From Lentinus brumalis (lineage: Eukaryota; Basidiomycota; Agaricomycetes; Polyporales; Polyporaceae), in contig MARA01000024.1 in the NCBI GenBank assembly GCA_001792895.1, positions 310,001 through 374,000 of the forward strand: a stretch of DNA of 64,000 bases, in the 5' to 3' direction. The notes under the pieces are model-generated. The model was given only the letters and a program-made list of their open reading frames with translations, was not told where the DNA came from and did no database searches. The translations under genes were made by a program, and so were the position numbers. Below are positions 35,677 to 47,589 of the stretch, piece by piece. Position 1 is the stretch's first letter. Each line of letters opens with the position of its first letter.

Positions 35677-35995
35677 GAGGCAGAAGCAGCGCTCCCGGGT
35701 CCTCGCCCCGTCGTGCAGCCGTTCCGGTCGTAGCCAAGTGCCATCGTTGTGTCGTCGTCTGTTTGTCGTGTCATGTACTCGCGGGGGTGCTCCAGCATGT
35801 ATCACGCCTGTTCGTTGTCTCGTCTGTGTAAGCCCCGTTCATGTATCAGCGTTGAGGTAACCAGCATGTATCCTGAGTAGCACATCTTATACATCGTTGT
35901 GTTTGCGTCCTTTGTCTCGTGTGCGCGCTTCATGGCTGGGTGGTAGTCCCTTTCCCTTGGTCCCCCCTGGGCGCTCGACGCTCTGACTTGCCACC

Positions 35996-36783
35996 ATGCC
36001 CAACAAGCGTGCCGCCAGTCGCAGCCCGCCTCCCACCCGATCTCATCCCGCCAAAGTGCTTCGTCATGAGGAACTAGAGGCTGCTACTTTCTTCGTCGTT
36101 TCTGACTCAGAGGATGGACCAGGGGGGTCGCCCAAGTTCTCGCCGTAAGTTTTTTTGGGGCCCTTGTCACGCACACCCCTGCTTGTCGCGCAGACCCCTG
36201 CTCCCCATGTCTCAGTCCTCTCACATCCTCTTCATAGGATCACCATATACACGCGACGAACGACACAAGCACGGCGGCGATCGCGCAAGACGATGTTCCA
36301 CCCACTTTTCTGGGCGCAGACGCCGTCGATGGCGAACATGCGGCCCATCACACCGCTATGGTGAACTCGGGTCCCCACGATGTTGAACATGAGGTGCAGG
36401 TCGAACAGCTCATGGAAGGGCAAGACGAGTTGCATCATGACGTCGGGGCCGGCGATCTCGGGGCGGACGTACAAGAGGAGGCGGACGAGGAACAAGTAGG
36501 GGCCGGCGAACTCGGGGCGGACGAACAAGAGGAGGCCGACGAGGAACAAGTAGGGGCCGGCGAACTCGGGGCGGACGAACAAGAGGAGGCCGACGAGGAA
36601 CAAGTAGGGGCGGGCGAACTCGGGGCGGACGAACAAGAGGAGGCCGACTTCGACCTCGGTCTTTGGTGGCATATGGTGGAGGAGTGGGCCATGGTGGAGA
36701 TGGACGTTCAGGCTTTCAGTGCACATGTGGACGAGATAGAGGTGCGGGTCATGTCGCTCAGGGCCACTCTCCGCCAGATGTAG
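35996..36783 (+). CDS. Acidic tandem-repeat cargo protein
   Basis: Exon 1 (35996-36144) encodes MPNKRAASRSPPPTRSHP and an acidic segment. Exon 2 (36238-36783) holds almost four copies of VGAGELGADEQEEADEEQ, then FDLGLWWHMVEEWAMVEMD. The intron is 93 bp with a GTAAGT donor. The two exons join in frame only if the run of six G at 36122-36127 is read as seven. Function unknown; the very negative charge suggests a binding or chaperone-like role, which is a guess. Confidence 0.5.
36444..36650 (+). repeat. 54-bp coding minisatellite
   Basis: Nearly four copies of a 54-base unit (18 codons, VGAGELGADEQEEADEEQ) in direct array. The inner copies are almost identical in DNA, which suggests recent expansion. 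Confidence 0.9.
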
Positions 36784-37125
36784 ACGGCGCCGTAAGAGGC
36801 GGAATGGCAGGCTGCTTTGGAAGCAGTACAAGTACAAGAGACGGTGTTTTCTGGCTAGCGGACCAACGATCCGTGCTACTTCATGATGCGCCTCCTAGCC
36901 CGTAATGCGAAAATCGTTGCTCCCGCTGACATTGCGTGACCCGAGCGGACAGCAGTCCGCTGCGAGGGTACGTCCCTTGGATGATGCGCATTCATCCGCA
37001 GGTCGGTGGGTAAGCCCAGCCACGCTGTCGTGCACCTTCCGCTTGACACTGGAAAACAATGGGTGAGATGTGGTTCATACAAGGGCGAGTCCGCCAGCGC
37101 CCCCGTCCGGCACTGCCAGCCGCGC

Positions 37126-37450
37126 ATCCCAAAGACCGCGGTCCCGCTGGTGGTCGAACCGACCCTCCGTCGCGGCTCACATGAGTCACACTTCCACCAG
37201 GCGTCGGGACAACCCTCCCGGCTCCAGTATGGGGATGCGCAGCGGCCCGCTGTGGTGAGATCCCGCCCAACGGACCCCGGCCGCACTCGTCCCAAAGACC
37301 CCGGTACCGCTGGCAGTCGAAACGACCCTCCATCGCGGCTCACATGGGTCACACTTCCACCAGGCGGTCGAAACAACCCTCCCGGCTCCAGTATGGGGAC
37401 GCGCGGCGCGGTCGCGTTAGGAGACATGGCCACCCCAGCGCCGCGAGTGC
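37126..37450. repeat. 163-bp tandem duplication
   Basis: The segment starting CCCAAAGACC and running to CCGGCTCCAGTATGGGGA occurs twice, offset by 163 bases, with about 10% divergence. No gene in it; it lies upstream of the dioxygenase gene. Confidence 0.85.
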
Positions 37451-37709
37451 GTCGCGTTCTTTTCATCGCAGACCATGGATCAGATAACTACCACGAGGAT
37501 GGCTCACCTGCAATCATGCAATGCCAACATCGAGGGGCTATGCGTGGTGTTCATCGTCGGCAGGCTTGCGTATACTTGTATGTACGTGGCGGGGCAATCC
37601 AGGAGGGTTATTGGCGCTGAGCGCGAGAACGGCGCCCCGCCCCCGGCGGTCTGGCGCTCGCTATTAAGTACGGGTCACCCCGCACTGCTGGTCAACTTTG
37701 CGCCGCACT

Positions 37710-39361
37710 ATGTCGATCGGCCGCCCCACCCCCGCATCCACCCATGTTCGATCTGCCTCCGTCCCTGATGAAGGCTCGGACATGCCAGCACAGGGCTCGC
37801 GACGGCAGTGTCGGCGTGCAAGGAGTAAACTCCATGAGAAGGAGCGCAAGAAGAAGCAGAAGAAGAACAAGAAGGTTCGGGAGCGTGAGGAAGCGGCAAA
37901 GGCCGCCACAGATGTTGGTGAGTCTCGTGTCCGCGTAGCAGCACGTCGAAGTAGTTCAAATTAGGTGTAGCTCGCCTGGGTGACAAAAGACCCGCCAGCG
38001 ATTCTATATGCGCGCCCTCGAGGAAGAAAAAGCGTCGCTCTCAGGCCGCTGTGGCCCGGGCATTCCATGTCACACCGCATCTCGTGGACAAACTGGTCGC
38101 TAATCTCAACGTGGACGGCGCGATGCAGGAGGTCAGCGACCTCAGCGACGAAGAGTGAGTCTCTTCATGCTCCTGCCCGGCGGCCTGTGTCTGAGTGTTG
38201 GGACGTTCGGGCTAGCGGTCCCCCGAGCTGGTGGGACACCCGCACTCCTGAGCAGCGCAAGACAGAGTTGGAGGGGTGGGCCCACAGGCGCGCCAAGGCG
38301 CAGATTAGACAGGCACAGTGTCGTGCGAACACCAGTGAGTGCGCCCCCGAACTCGCGCGCACCCCCGCACTCATCTGCCAAAGTTTGGATGAGGACGTTC
38401 TCCATGAACTATGCCGTCGAGCATCCGAGGAGTTCGGATGAGGACGTCGAGGAGGTCGAGAGTCAGTGGACGTTTATAACCGGCCATGACCGTCAGGCGA
38501 AGCAGGTCCTGTCGGTCGACGGATATGTGCTCTTCAGCATTATACCAGGCGCTTTCCGGGGGAAGCACTATGTGAGTGCAATCACCAATCTGTCGCGGTT
38601 ACCTTCGCCGATCTGGTACAGGATCACCTAGTCACCACATGTACGAAGTGGGCCCACACGGGCGGCTTGAAGACCAATCTTGCCAACGACAAGAAGGGCG
38701 TATACAAGGATGTCGGCGAGTTGGTGGGGACCACCCGGCTTGTAACCTGCTGGCACGCCATCGGACACCCAGTGAGGAGGACTCTCATTCTTGGACAAGT
38801 CTTGTCTGATGCTAACCCGACGTTCAGCATGAGATGCCAGGGGTGGCCGCCGACTGCAGGGTAACCAACGTCAAGTTTAACGGCTCGTGCGAGACTTTCC
38901 GTGAGCTCTCCATCATAACGTCCTACGTCATGGGTGCCTTCGAGCAACTGGACCCGCTGCAGCATGAGAGGATGCGTGAACTGTACGAGTGGCGTCTCCG
39001 GGAAGTCGCGAGCTCCGTCGCAATGGCTGCGGTGGATCCCGGCATGTTCTTCGAGGGGCGCGAGATGCAGTTCAACAGGTACTCGTTACCGCACTTCGAC
39101 ACCAACGACCCCTCATGGGCTTGGGCCATCATCATTTACTTTGGCACGTTCCCAACCTGTACGCTCAAGTTCCGTCAGCTCATGTTGCAGGTCACCTTGC
39201 GCCCTGGGGACATGGTGATGATGCGCGGCCGCGACGTCCTCCACGAGGTCTGTGACTGGGACTTGGGAGAGCGCCATCTCCTCGTTCATTTCACACACCA
39301 GACTCTTTGGAAACAGGCGAACATCAAGTGCGAGTCGGGGCTTGCCGTCATACGTGATTAG
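37710..39361 (+). CDS. TET/JBP-type 2OG-Fe(II) dioxygenase
   Basis: Six exons (37710-37917, 37971-38154, 38216-38334, 38384-38571, 38622-38771, 38828-39361) give 460 residues with all phases agreeing and no frame damage. The N-terminus is highly basic (KERKKKQKKNKK), a probable nuclear or DNA-contact region. The catalytic double-stranded beta-helix shows PHFDTND (His372, Asp374), RPGDMVMMRGRDVLHE (His422) and GERHLLVHFTHQ (Arg432 for 2-oxoglutarate). This arrangement is that of the basidiomycete TET/JBP family, whose studied members oxidise 5-methylcytosine. It converges on the KDZ transposase gene 368 bp away, the neighbour pattern known for this family. Confidence 0.85.
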
Positions 39362-39728
39362 CTGTGCAGACATGTACTTGTGTTTTCCCAGCCTGTAACT
39401 ATTCAATGTTCTTGCAGCGAGATCCAGGCAGGGGGGCGCTCCCCACCTACAATAAATCATACACGTGCCTGCTGGTGGGGTGCGCCCCTCCTGCCCAGCT
39501 TGGCCAAAACATCGATACTACATTATACTCCAAGTACTGTTCCCGCCACTATGTCCATACATTACTGGCCCATCAACTGTAGGACCTCGTCCCAAGTTGG
39601 AATGGCGGTGTGTTTCTGCGCCTTGCTTGATCGAAGTTTGCGGGGTGCGCCCTCTGAGTCAGTGCTCAGCGCTTGCATGATTAATGGCCTGATCGACTGC
39701 GTGCTCGTCAGCTCCATGCCCAGCCAAG

Positions 39729-42700
39729 CTATAATACGATACTTACTACGCCATAGTCCAGGCGAGTCTCATCGGCGATGATCAGTTTCTGCGTTAGAGA
39801 ATACGCTACCCTCCTATCGTCATCCTTCTCCATCGCCGCTCGATGGGTAGCCGTCACCTTGGACATCCGCTGCAACACATCCCCCGCCATACTTGTGAAC
39901 ATCGCGCCCTTTTGCAGGGCGTATGCCGTCGCCCCTCTGGAGGCATACTCAGATTTAGCCTCGGCAGTTTCACGGCGTATTCGGGCGAAGGTCAGGAACC
40001 CCCTGTGCGCCGCTCTAGCCTCAGCGTATAGCAGGTTGACTTCCTCGTTAGTGCGGAGGAAGTTCGCCCAGGCTCTAACCCATCTGACGCGGGACACTGA
40101 GACGACCATGTCTTAGATTGATAGAGAGGTACGCGGCGAGGGCACTCACTTTCTTCCTCCCACTCCTCCTGACCCTGCCCCCGATCGGCCCCGGGGGGCG
40201 CCACCGAAAATATCCAAGAGTCCGTTTTCTTGCTGTCTCCCAGAGTGCGGGCGGTGTGCAGGTTGGCAGGTGCGAGGTCCTTGGCGAGATCGATGGTCTT
40301 CAGCGAGACCGGAATGCTGGTCTCGTACTGTGAACCTTTCAAGAGAGTCGCCAGGGCCTTCATGCGGCGATGGTTGTCGTTGTACTGCTTGGCCAGGTGG
40401 ACCACAGCCTGGTTCGCCTGACTGACCTCCTTTTGGGCGACGATATTGTTGCGCGTCCCGCGGGCGTTTCGGACCTTGGATTGAATGGTCGCCGCTTTGA
40501 GCGCGAGTGACATCTTCAGGGACGCGATAAAGTCGTATGCGTGGGCGATACGCAGCCTCAGCTCGAACGCGCCCAAGCTTGTGCACGCTGCGGCGTGGAA
40601 TGAGGAGCGATCAAGGTCCGACGGCAGGAAGAGCATCTGGTCTTCCGCCCCGTTGAAGGGGACACCCGCGGTGTCTGGATCGTCCTCGTCTTCCTCCTGC
40701 AACCCGGGCTCCTCGTCTGCGTCGTCAACCTCCTCCGTCTCCACTACCGCGTTTAACTCCGGCATTGCGTCCTCGTGAGTGACCTGCCACGCATCGATGC
40801 GTGACCTTAGAGTCCTTCTCGCAGAGAGCAACGCCTTGGCATTGTCAGGCGAAGTACCTTGGTTCTTGCGCGCACGACGGAACGACTCGACTCTGGCACG
40901 CAGAGCCACCCTGCGCCAGTGTTAGTCAGTGACCTCACCAAAGGCGTCGAGAAGTTGGACGTACTGTTGAAAGCTGATATCGATACCGGTTCTGACGAAC
41001 AGGGTTTGCTCTGCGCGCAAGCCCGCGGCCTTGCGGGAGGGTTGTGCCTTGCCCGTCGCACCTTCCTGAACGTCGGCCGCACTGGCCTGAAAATCCTGGA
41101 CCAGCTTGGTGTATGCCTTGCCTGCAGTAGGCACTGACGGGGGGTGAGCGACTTATCAGCCAGTGTGCGGGAAGACGCACCTTTGTCCGAGGCCAGGAGG
41201 AAGACGTCTCGTGGGCGGCTCTTTTCGCGCAGGCGCCAGTTGACCGGGGTGGGCGCCTCGGAGTCCATGCCGCGCTTAGCCCAAACGTAGACTCGCTCAG
41301 GTCCGGCGGAGAGCGTCAGCTCAGCGAAGTCGATCAGCTGGTCCAGCTGCAATCGCAACTTGTCCTGGAGTTTCCGCGCGAGATATTTACCTGGACGAGG
41401 TGAGATCATGACTGGTCAGGTTGAGGGTGGGAGCTCACCCATAGTCTCGTGTTTGACCCAATTCCAGAAAGAAAACATGTCGTTGAGCGCGTCATGCCGA
41501 GCGCCCCCGTTCATCTCGCGGGTGCTGGGACCCGCCTGATTGTGCGTAGCCCAAAGAGGCTCGACGGCCTCGCCGTTAGTGTGACCCGCCCCCGATGTGT
41601 AGCACACTGCGAACTCGGTTTGGCAGGAGTCTTTGTGAGCGAGCATGTGCAACTGCGGAAGCAACACGCGCAACCTCTTCACGATAGGTTCCAAGTGCTG
41701 GGGCAGCTTGCCCTCCTTCCAGCGATCAAGGATATTCTTCAGGTAGCTGCAGCCGACGTCATAGGTCATCAACCATTCCAGTAGAGACCTGAGACACTCG
41801 AGAGCCCCGCTCAGGGCGAGGTCTACGAGGAGGAATCTGCCCATACGTTAGCTGATGTGGCCGTCAATGCAGACAAGGGACATGCTCACTGTTCTCCTCC
41901 GGGAGGTCGACGACCGCTCTCGGCCAGAAGCAGCCGTGGCGGGTACAAGTTACCGCAACGACTCCGGTGATGTCCAAGAAGCGGAACTTGCCCACTTTCT
42001 GAGAACGTGTCACCTTGAAACCGCTACAAGTCTCCACCTAGTGGCAGTCATTGATACGTTCGTCGAGTCCATGGACGATGCAATAGAAATGGCACTCACG
42101 ATCTTCCCCTGCTCTTTCGACACGGTTTGCTTGTACTTGGGGAGCTCCCTGATGTCCCGAAGAAACCCCTCTTCCCTGCCAAACTGCGGTCGGTGGGATC
42201 GTCCTTCTTAGCTTTCTTCTGCAAGCTGTGGTTGCCGTCGGCCCCAGATACGCGGCGTACAGATAGCTGCTGAACCTCAGATGGATGCAGGACGAGGATG
42301 AGAATCGCCATCACCTTAATCTGGGGTCGGTGAGCTCCCAACCCTGCGGGAGATTGACCCCCGGCCAAGGACAGCAGAGACAGCGAAAGACGATGATGTC
42401 CTCGGGAGAGTTCGGATATCTCACACCGTGACACCAGCCTGATCGCTTCAACATCTGGAGGTGGCGCCATGCCCGCGACGCGATCATGAACTCCCTGTAC
42501 CGATCCTGCGGCATGGCTCAGCGTAATGTGAGGGGCGCAGGGAGTACCCACGGAACTGAACACACCCACCTTGACTCCATGCGGACACCAGTTGTGGGTT
42601 CTCCTGCGTAGCTTGCGAACGTAGTCGTAGGCAGACTTCTTGGAGGTGAGCGTGTCGAGATGCGCGTCGTTCATCACCTCGAACGTGAACGCGCTTTTCG

Positions 42701-43616
42701 TACTCTCCAAGGTGGCGGGAAAGAGCTGGGCGAGTAGGAGCTGGTCGAGCCAGGGGATATACGCAGGGCAGCGACACATAACGATGTTGCAGAGATGAAT
42801 GCCGTTGGTGTGGGTCACGGTAACGTGCTGCGGTGTGGGCTCCTCCCTTTGCGATAGACCGGGGCAGGGCTCACCGGAATGCCCCAGGTACCAGATATAA
42901 CCCAGGGCAGAGAGATCTTGCCGCTCGAAATAACCGCCCTCGGCGTGCCATTGGTCCACCCAATGCAAGGGTGCAGCGACGTGTTCCTTCAGAACGCAAC
43001 TGTGACAGAGAGCGCGAGCGTGGGCGCATTCGCGACAGCGAAAGAGAGCAGGTTGGTTGGCGCAGTGTTCGCAAGGACCAGGTATCTTGGCATGCGCCTC
43101 CAGCTCGAGCATGCGCTTGAGAAACACACCGAATGCACCCTCCCATTCTTTGAGGATTTCACCTAGGGGTTTCTGGGCGGGGTTAGCATGCAATAGACCG
43201 TGCGATTCCTGGGGACACACCTTGGCTTTCTTCGGTGGGGGCCTGGGATCCGTGCGAACTTCAGCCGCCGGGTCTGCGGGACTGCCAGATTCCACGCAAT
43301 GCGACTGCGAGTCGAGGTGTAGGGTGGCGTCAGAAGGTGCCGCAGGGGGGAGGACCCCCGCAATCTCAGGATCCTCACAGGGAGTCCCCGAGCTCTGCGC
43401 TTCTGCCGGGGGATCGCTCCAAGGGTTAGGCGCTCGGCTGGGTGGAGGGTCGTCCTTGCGACGCTTAGGAGGAGGTCCGAAATCGACGGTACGTTCGGTG
43501 AGTACAGCTGTTCCGCGTTTGCCGATGGCGTAGGTATCATGTGTGGTTTGAACCGGCTGATGGTGTATCGCCAACCCGCGCTGCAACAAACGGGTAGCAC
43601 CCTTCGCTCGCTTCAT
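39729..43616 (-). CDS. KDZ (Kyakuja-Dileera-Zisupton) transposase
   Basis: Exon 1 (43616-42570) starts MKRAKGATRLLQRG and has the cysteine cluster typical of these enzymes: CEHCANQPALFRCRECA and LCHSCVLKEH, then LGYIWYLGHSGEPCPG. Exon 2 (42505-42315) holds CCPWPGVNLPQGW. Next come YLYAAYLGADGNHSLQKK (candidate first catalytic Asp), TRHGCFWPRAVVDLPEEN, LMTYDVGCSYLKNI (Asp) and GHTNGEAVEPLWATHN (Glu), followed by STREMNGGARHDALNDMFSFWNW. The C-terminus (VRWVRAWANFLRTNEEV) is also family-like. The RNase H-like core should cut and rejoin the element ends. Frame shifts at CCCC 42242-42245 and 42166-42169 each vanish with one added base. Confidence 0.88.
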
Positions 43617-43729
43617 GGTGTCAACGCAGGGAGGACTGACGGCATGAGGGGAGAGCAGAGTAAAATGTGGGCGCCTCCTATTGCGAGTGGCCGCGAAGGC
43701 GTAAGCCGGACCGGCGCTTGGTTGACACA

Positions 43730-44615
43730 ATGTCGTCCTCCCCCACCACAGCAGAAACTCGGCCTGCAGTGTACACATTTGCGCGCTGGGATCGTCGAGA
43801 TGCTGCGCCATGGGGGCTGCCTGCGCGACCGCAAGACCTCAAGTACTATTTCCGGGTGGCACATCGGGGGAATGGACTCACAGTAAGGTCGGCGCAATCA
43901 TGCAGCCATCGCCATGCTTACTCGTGTAACCTCCGGGACAGATTCCTCTGCCGATGCAGGCTCCTGAGGGGCGTACCCTGGCGCACCTCCAGGCGATCAT
44001 CGCGTTCATGGACAGTCATGAATGTTCGCAGATGGAGTTACCGCTGAAAGTGTGGCGCCTTACCCGGGACTTCGCCATGACCTTCCATGCCTTCTGGAGT
44101 GACGGGCGCACAGAGGTCAGCGCGACTCGTCAAGAGATATGCGCCCTCCTCATGCACACCACACCGTACCTGAGGCTCCCCGTGATTCCGAATGCAACGG
44201 AGGAATTGACGGACGTGATGGCGTACGCGAAGACGTCCTTGCCGTGGGTGAGTGTTTTGAGGTCCTGTATCGCGGCACGCGTCCTGAGACATACCGACAG
44301 GATGTGTTTCGCGCTCCTTACGTCTCGCCGCGCGCGGCTTGGCTTGCTGCAGACACGATCACCGCTGACAGTACCTTCGCGACGCGGGGAGTATGCGTTC
44401 GTTTCACTCTCGACGGCGTCCTGGAGGAACAAGCAGGAGACGTGCCTGCTGCCGAGGGGAGTGTGCCCGTGGGAATAGATGATCGCCCGGGGTCCCCCCT
44501 GCACACGACGAGGGACGCGCGAGAGTGTTGCGACATTGCGATCGTCATTGGGTCCCTGCCCAAACTGCCGCCTGGCATCCTGGCTCATATATCACTGCCT
44601 AGCACTAGCTTGTAA
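43730..44615 (+). CDS. Cargo protein of unknown function, 257 residues
   Basis: Exons 43730-43882, 43942-44247 and 44301-44615, all phase 0, introns of 59 and 53 bp. The start MSSSPTTAETRPAVY lies 113 bp from the divergent KDZ transposase ATG, so the two genes probably share a promoter. The protein has helical parts (LAHLQAIIAFMDSHEC, RQEICALLMHTT) and a C-terminal beta-rich part (GVCVRFTLDGVLEEQ, CCDIAIVIGSLPKLP). No known domain recognised. Confidence 0.65.
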
Positions 44616-44675
44616 CCTGTGACCGCCTATGTTATTAGACATGTCGCCTGCACCACAGGAAGCACTTATGGACAC

Positions 44676-45608
44676 ATGTACAGAGCTTCAAGCGGGGGCG
44701 TGCGAACGCGGCACGAGCGTCTACATCCTTGTACTCGACTCTACAGATTCCAATGGACGGCACTGGCAACACGATCGCTCGCGCCTTGGGATACGGCAGG
44801 GCCGCCACAGGCCCTCTGTCGGTCTGGATGTACGCCCTCGTGAAACCCGAAGGCTATCGCGAGGGGTCCTCCCCCGCGACGGAAGACATGGTGTACTTTG
44901 TACGAATTAACAAGCTACCTAGGAGGATCAACGTGAGTAACGTACCAGACGTCGGTCGTTCCCCCTTAAAGCCTCGCGTTAGATACCGTTGTACGTGAAC
45001 GGCTTCGACACCCAGGCTGGACACACGTTACAGACACTCCACGCCCTACTGCATCACGACTACGTGCAGGGGATGAGGCTACCGCCGCGACTGAATCAAG
45101 CCCTGCACAAACTCATTCTGATGATGATTGCTGCATGGGCTGAGTATCCGGGGTTCCCCCGGGTGCGATACAAGGCGATGAACGACGAGATCATCGCTCG
45201 GGCGCAGTATCACAAAAACGCCGCGACGAAGGACGATCAAGACACACTGATCCACATCATCGACACCGCTGCACGAGGTTGGACGGGTGAACACAAGGTG
45301 AGCCTATGAGCTACCGAGCATTGTTCAGGTATTTCAACAGAGGACCACAGGGCCAGTTGGAGTGCCCGCACCCAACTGCCGGCCACATTGCGGAAGCGGT
45401 GAGGGAGTACATCTGTGGCCGTGTCATGATGAATCGGGGCACCCAAGTAGGAGACGACGGGGATGAACGCAGCGCCCCGTGGTGGGAGGTTCCCAATCCA
45501 GAACATCCCATGCCGCGCCCCTTGTATGGAGTGTTTGGGAGCCTGGTAGACACGCTGGACGATCCACGCCAGGATGCCGGGAATGTGACGCACGACAACC
45601 TGATGTAA
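44676..45608 (+). CDS. Cargo protein of unknown function, 260 residues
   Basis: Exons 44676-44699, 44747-44932, 44983-45297 and 45351-45608 join in phase 0 throughout, with introns of 47, 50 and 53 bp. The short first exon encodes MYRASSGG. The body has GYGRAATGPLSVWMYALV, then YVNGFDTQAGHTLQTLHALL and LPPRLNQALHKLILMMIAAW, and it ends DAGNVTHDNLM. It lies 60 bp after the 257-residue gene on the same strand. No family recognised. Confidence 0.62.
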
Positions 45609-45663
45609 TGAACACAGCTCTATGTACAATGATATTGAGTTGAGTATTCTACGGATACGCCTG

Positions 45664-47589
45664 TCAAAGAAGGGGTGGACACAGATGAGGCAGTATGGGA
45701 GGACGACGGGCTACATGATAGAATGAGTCCACGTAAAAGGAAGCAAGCATGCCCTCGAAGCGCTCGATCGTCGCGACAGACATCGTCCCACTGAGAGGCT
45801 GAGCATCCAGCATCGCCGGGGGACACCCCGGCCACAGGGCGAGGACATCTCGCAGCGCGTTGAGCGCGCTAACACGCCGGTGAGGCAGCCTCGCAAACAA
45901 ACCTGCCGTGTCTTTGGAGGGCAGCTCAGGGAGAGCTAGCAGGCAGGAATCTGGGAAGACTCTGGCCAGCAACTGCTCACGGCGGGCCTCCCCGTCTGGC
46001 GAGTTGGAGCGCCGCATGTACCGGTCGAGCGCCAGGAGCTCATAGCGAAACCCCAACTCGAACGCCTCCCAGACGACGATGGGTGCAAGTTCCTCCGGCA
46101 ACTCGCAGAAGACGTGGCGGTGCCAGCGAATTGGAGAGGTAGTGTCGTCGGTCAGGCGATCAGCAGAGAAGCACTGGCCAAAGATATGCTGGATCGCCAC
46201 ACGGCGGTGACCGACTCGGGTGTCCGGGCGGAAGTCATCGGGAACCCCGTACAGATAACTACGCCAGAACTGACTGGCCACCGCGGTTGCTCGGGACCCC
46301 GGGATCTGCAGCATGAAAAGCCACACGGGTCGCGCGCGCACCCAATTGGTGAGATAGCGAATCTGGCGTTCACGGGTATTCGGACTGATGAGCAGCGCCG
46401 GTTCCGGGACCCAGTACCCCCACGCGGGGCCTGCCCCAGTGCCCGCCGGCACGGGGGTGATCGCGTCCATCGCGGCGCGCCACGACGGGATAGCCGGCGG
46501 CATCCACGGATGATCGAACTCTTTGAATTTGTTCCGTCCGTGCGTCATCGGTGGCGGAGGGGTGCTTCCCGCTCGATCATCTGCACGGTCACCTCAGCGA
46601 CGGTACAACAGGATGACAAAGAGACTCGTACATGGCTTCCTGCCTCCACGCCCACGCTTCTTCTTCGGAGGAGCTCCGTAGTCCGTGTACTGTCCTGAGG
46701 ACGTTGTGAGGCGCGCTTTACTTGCCGCGGCCATCTTGTGCGCGATTGCCTGGGACACGGGTGGGGCTGGACAAATCGTCTCTTGGGAAGAAGCTGAGGG
46801 AACGCATGAGACGTCCAGATATTCTGGGCGCGCGTACAGGATCGTCGCGAGATGCTTCTCGCCAACCAGGCCAGTGTAGAGGGAGGGCCCGCCAGGACAG
46901 GGACAACGGGCCTCGTCCGGCAACGCAACGGACTGAACTAAGAGGCCGAGCTCGGAACGTACTGCAGGCACGACAGACTGTCTGACCAACCAAACCGGCA
47001 GGCCCAACGCACTCAATATATGCACATCCGCCGCGGAAGAAGACCACGCCCCCATAAATTGAGACGGTGGGGACGCATCCTTGGGGAGGCAGCCTAGGTG
47101 TCGCACACGCCAGAAGTACTCCAGATATGCGTTGGCGAAGAGGAAGTGGCGCTGCAATGTACGAAGTTGGAGGGTCTGATCTGCGAAGGAGGCGGGCATA
47201 AGGCGCAGGCGGGAGAGAGCCTGTGACACCAAAAGTTCATGCCATCGGAGCATGGGAAAGTCGTTCCCGCCTGTTTGTAATCCATGGGCGATGATGCGCT
47301 TGCTGAGGTCTATCGCGAGTGCCACGAATGGAGAGATAAAGTCGTCACGTAGGAAACCGAGACCGGTGACAGGCGTGCCAGTCAGAGCCTCGAAGTCGTC
47401 AGCGAAGGGTGTGCACCACATGACATGGTATGGATGGCCGGATGGGACCTGTTTGAGGACGGCGGCGACGTATGCGAAACAGGGCACATGAATCTGCGGG
47501 GACACCAAAGGATCCGCTGGGCCATACCGGCCATCCGCGCGACGCTGCACGTTGACGATGCCTTGGATGATCGTGGGCACATAAGCCAT
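45664..47589 (-). CDS. Cargo protein of an agaricomycete-specific family, 624 residues
   Basis: Two exons, 47589-46632 and 46580-45664, joined at phase 1 by a 51-bp intron (GTACGA donor), no frame damage. The N-terminal part contains GVVTGLGFLRDDFIS-like sequence and AWSSSAADVHILSALGLPVWLVR, a motif I associate with a large agaricomycete family of unknown function in which a 'MGAFT...AGIPVW' block is conserved. A basic KKKRGRGGRKP linker precedes the second half, which has FKEFDHPWMPPAIPSW and ends RPPILPHLCPPLL. The start is placed at MAYVPTII; the frame is open further upstream to 47940. Confidence 0.7.

Noticed and set aside
42871..43166. Plus-strand frames opposite the transposase cysteine cluster
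   Set aside because: Antisense shadows of the conserved KDZ exon.
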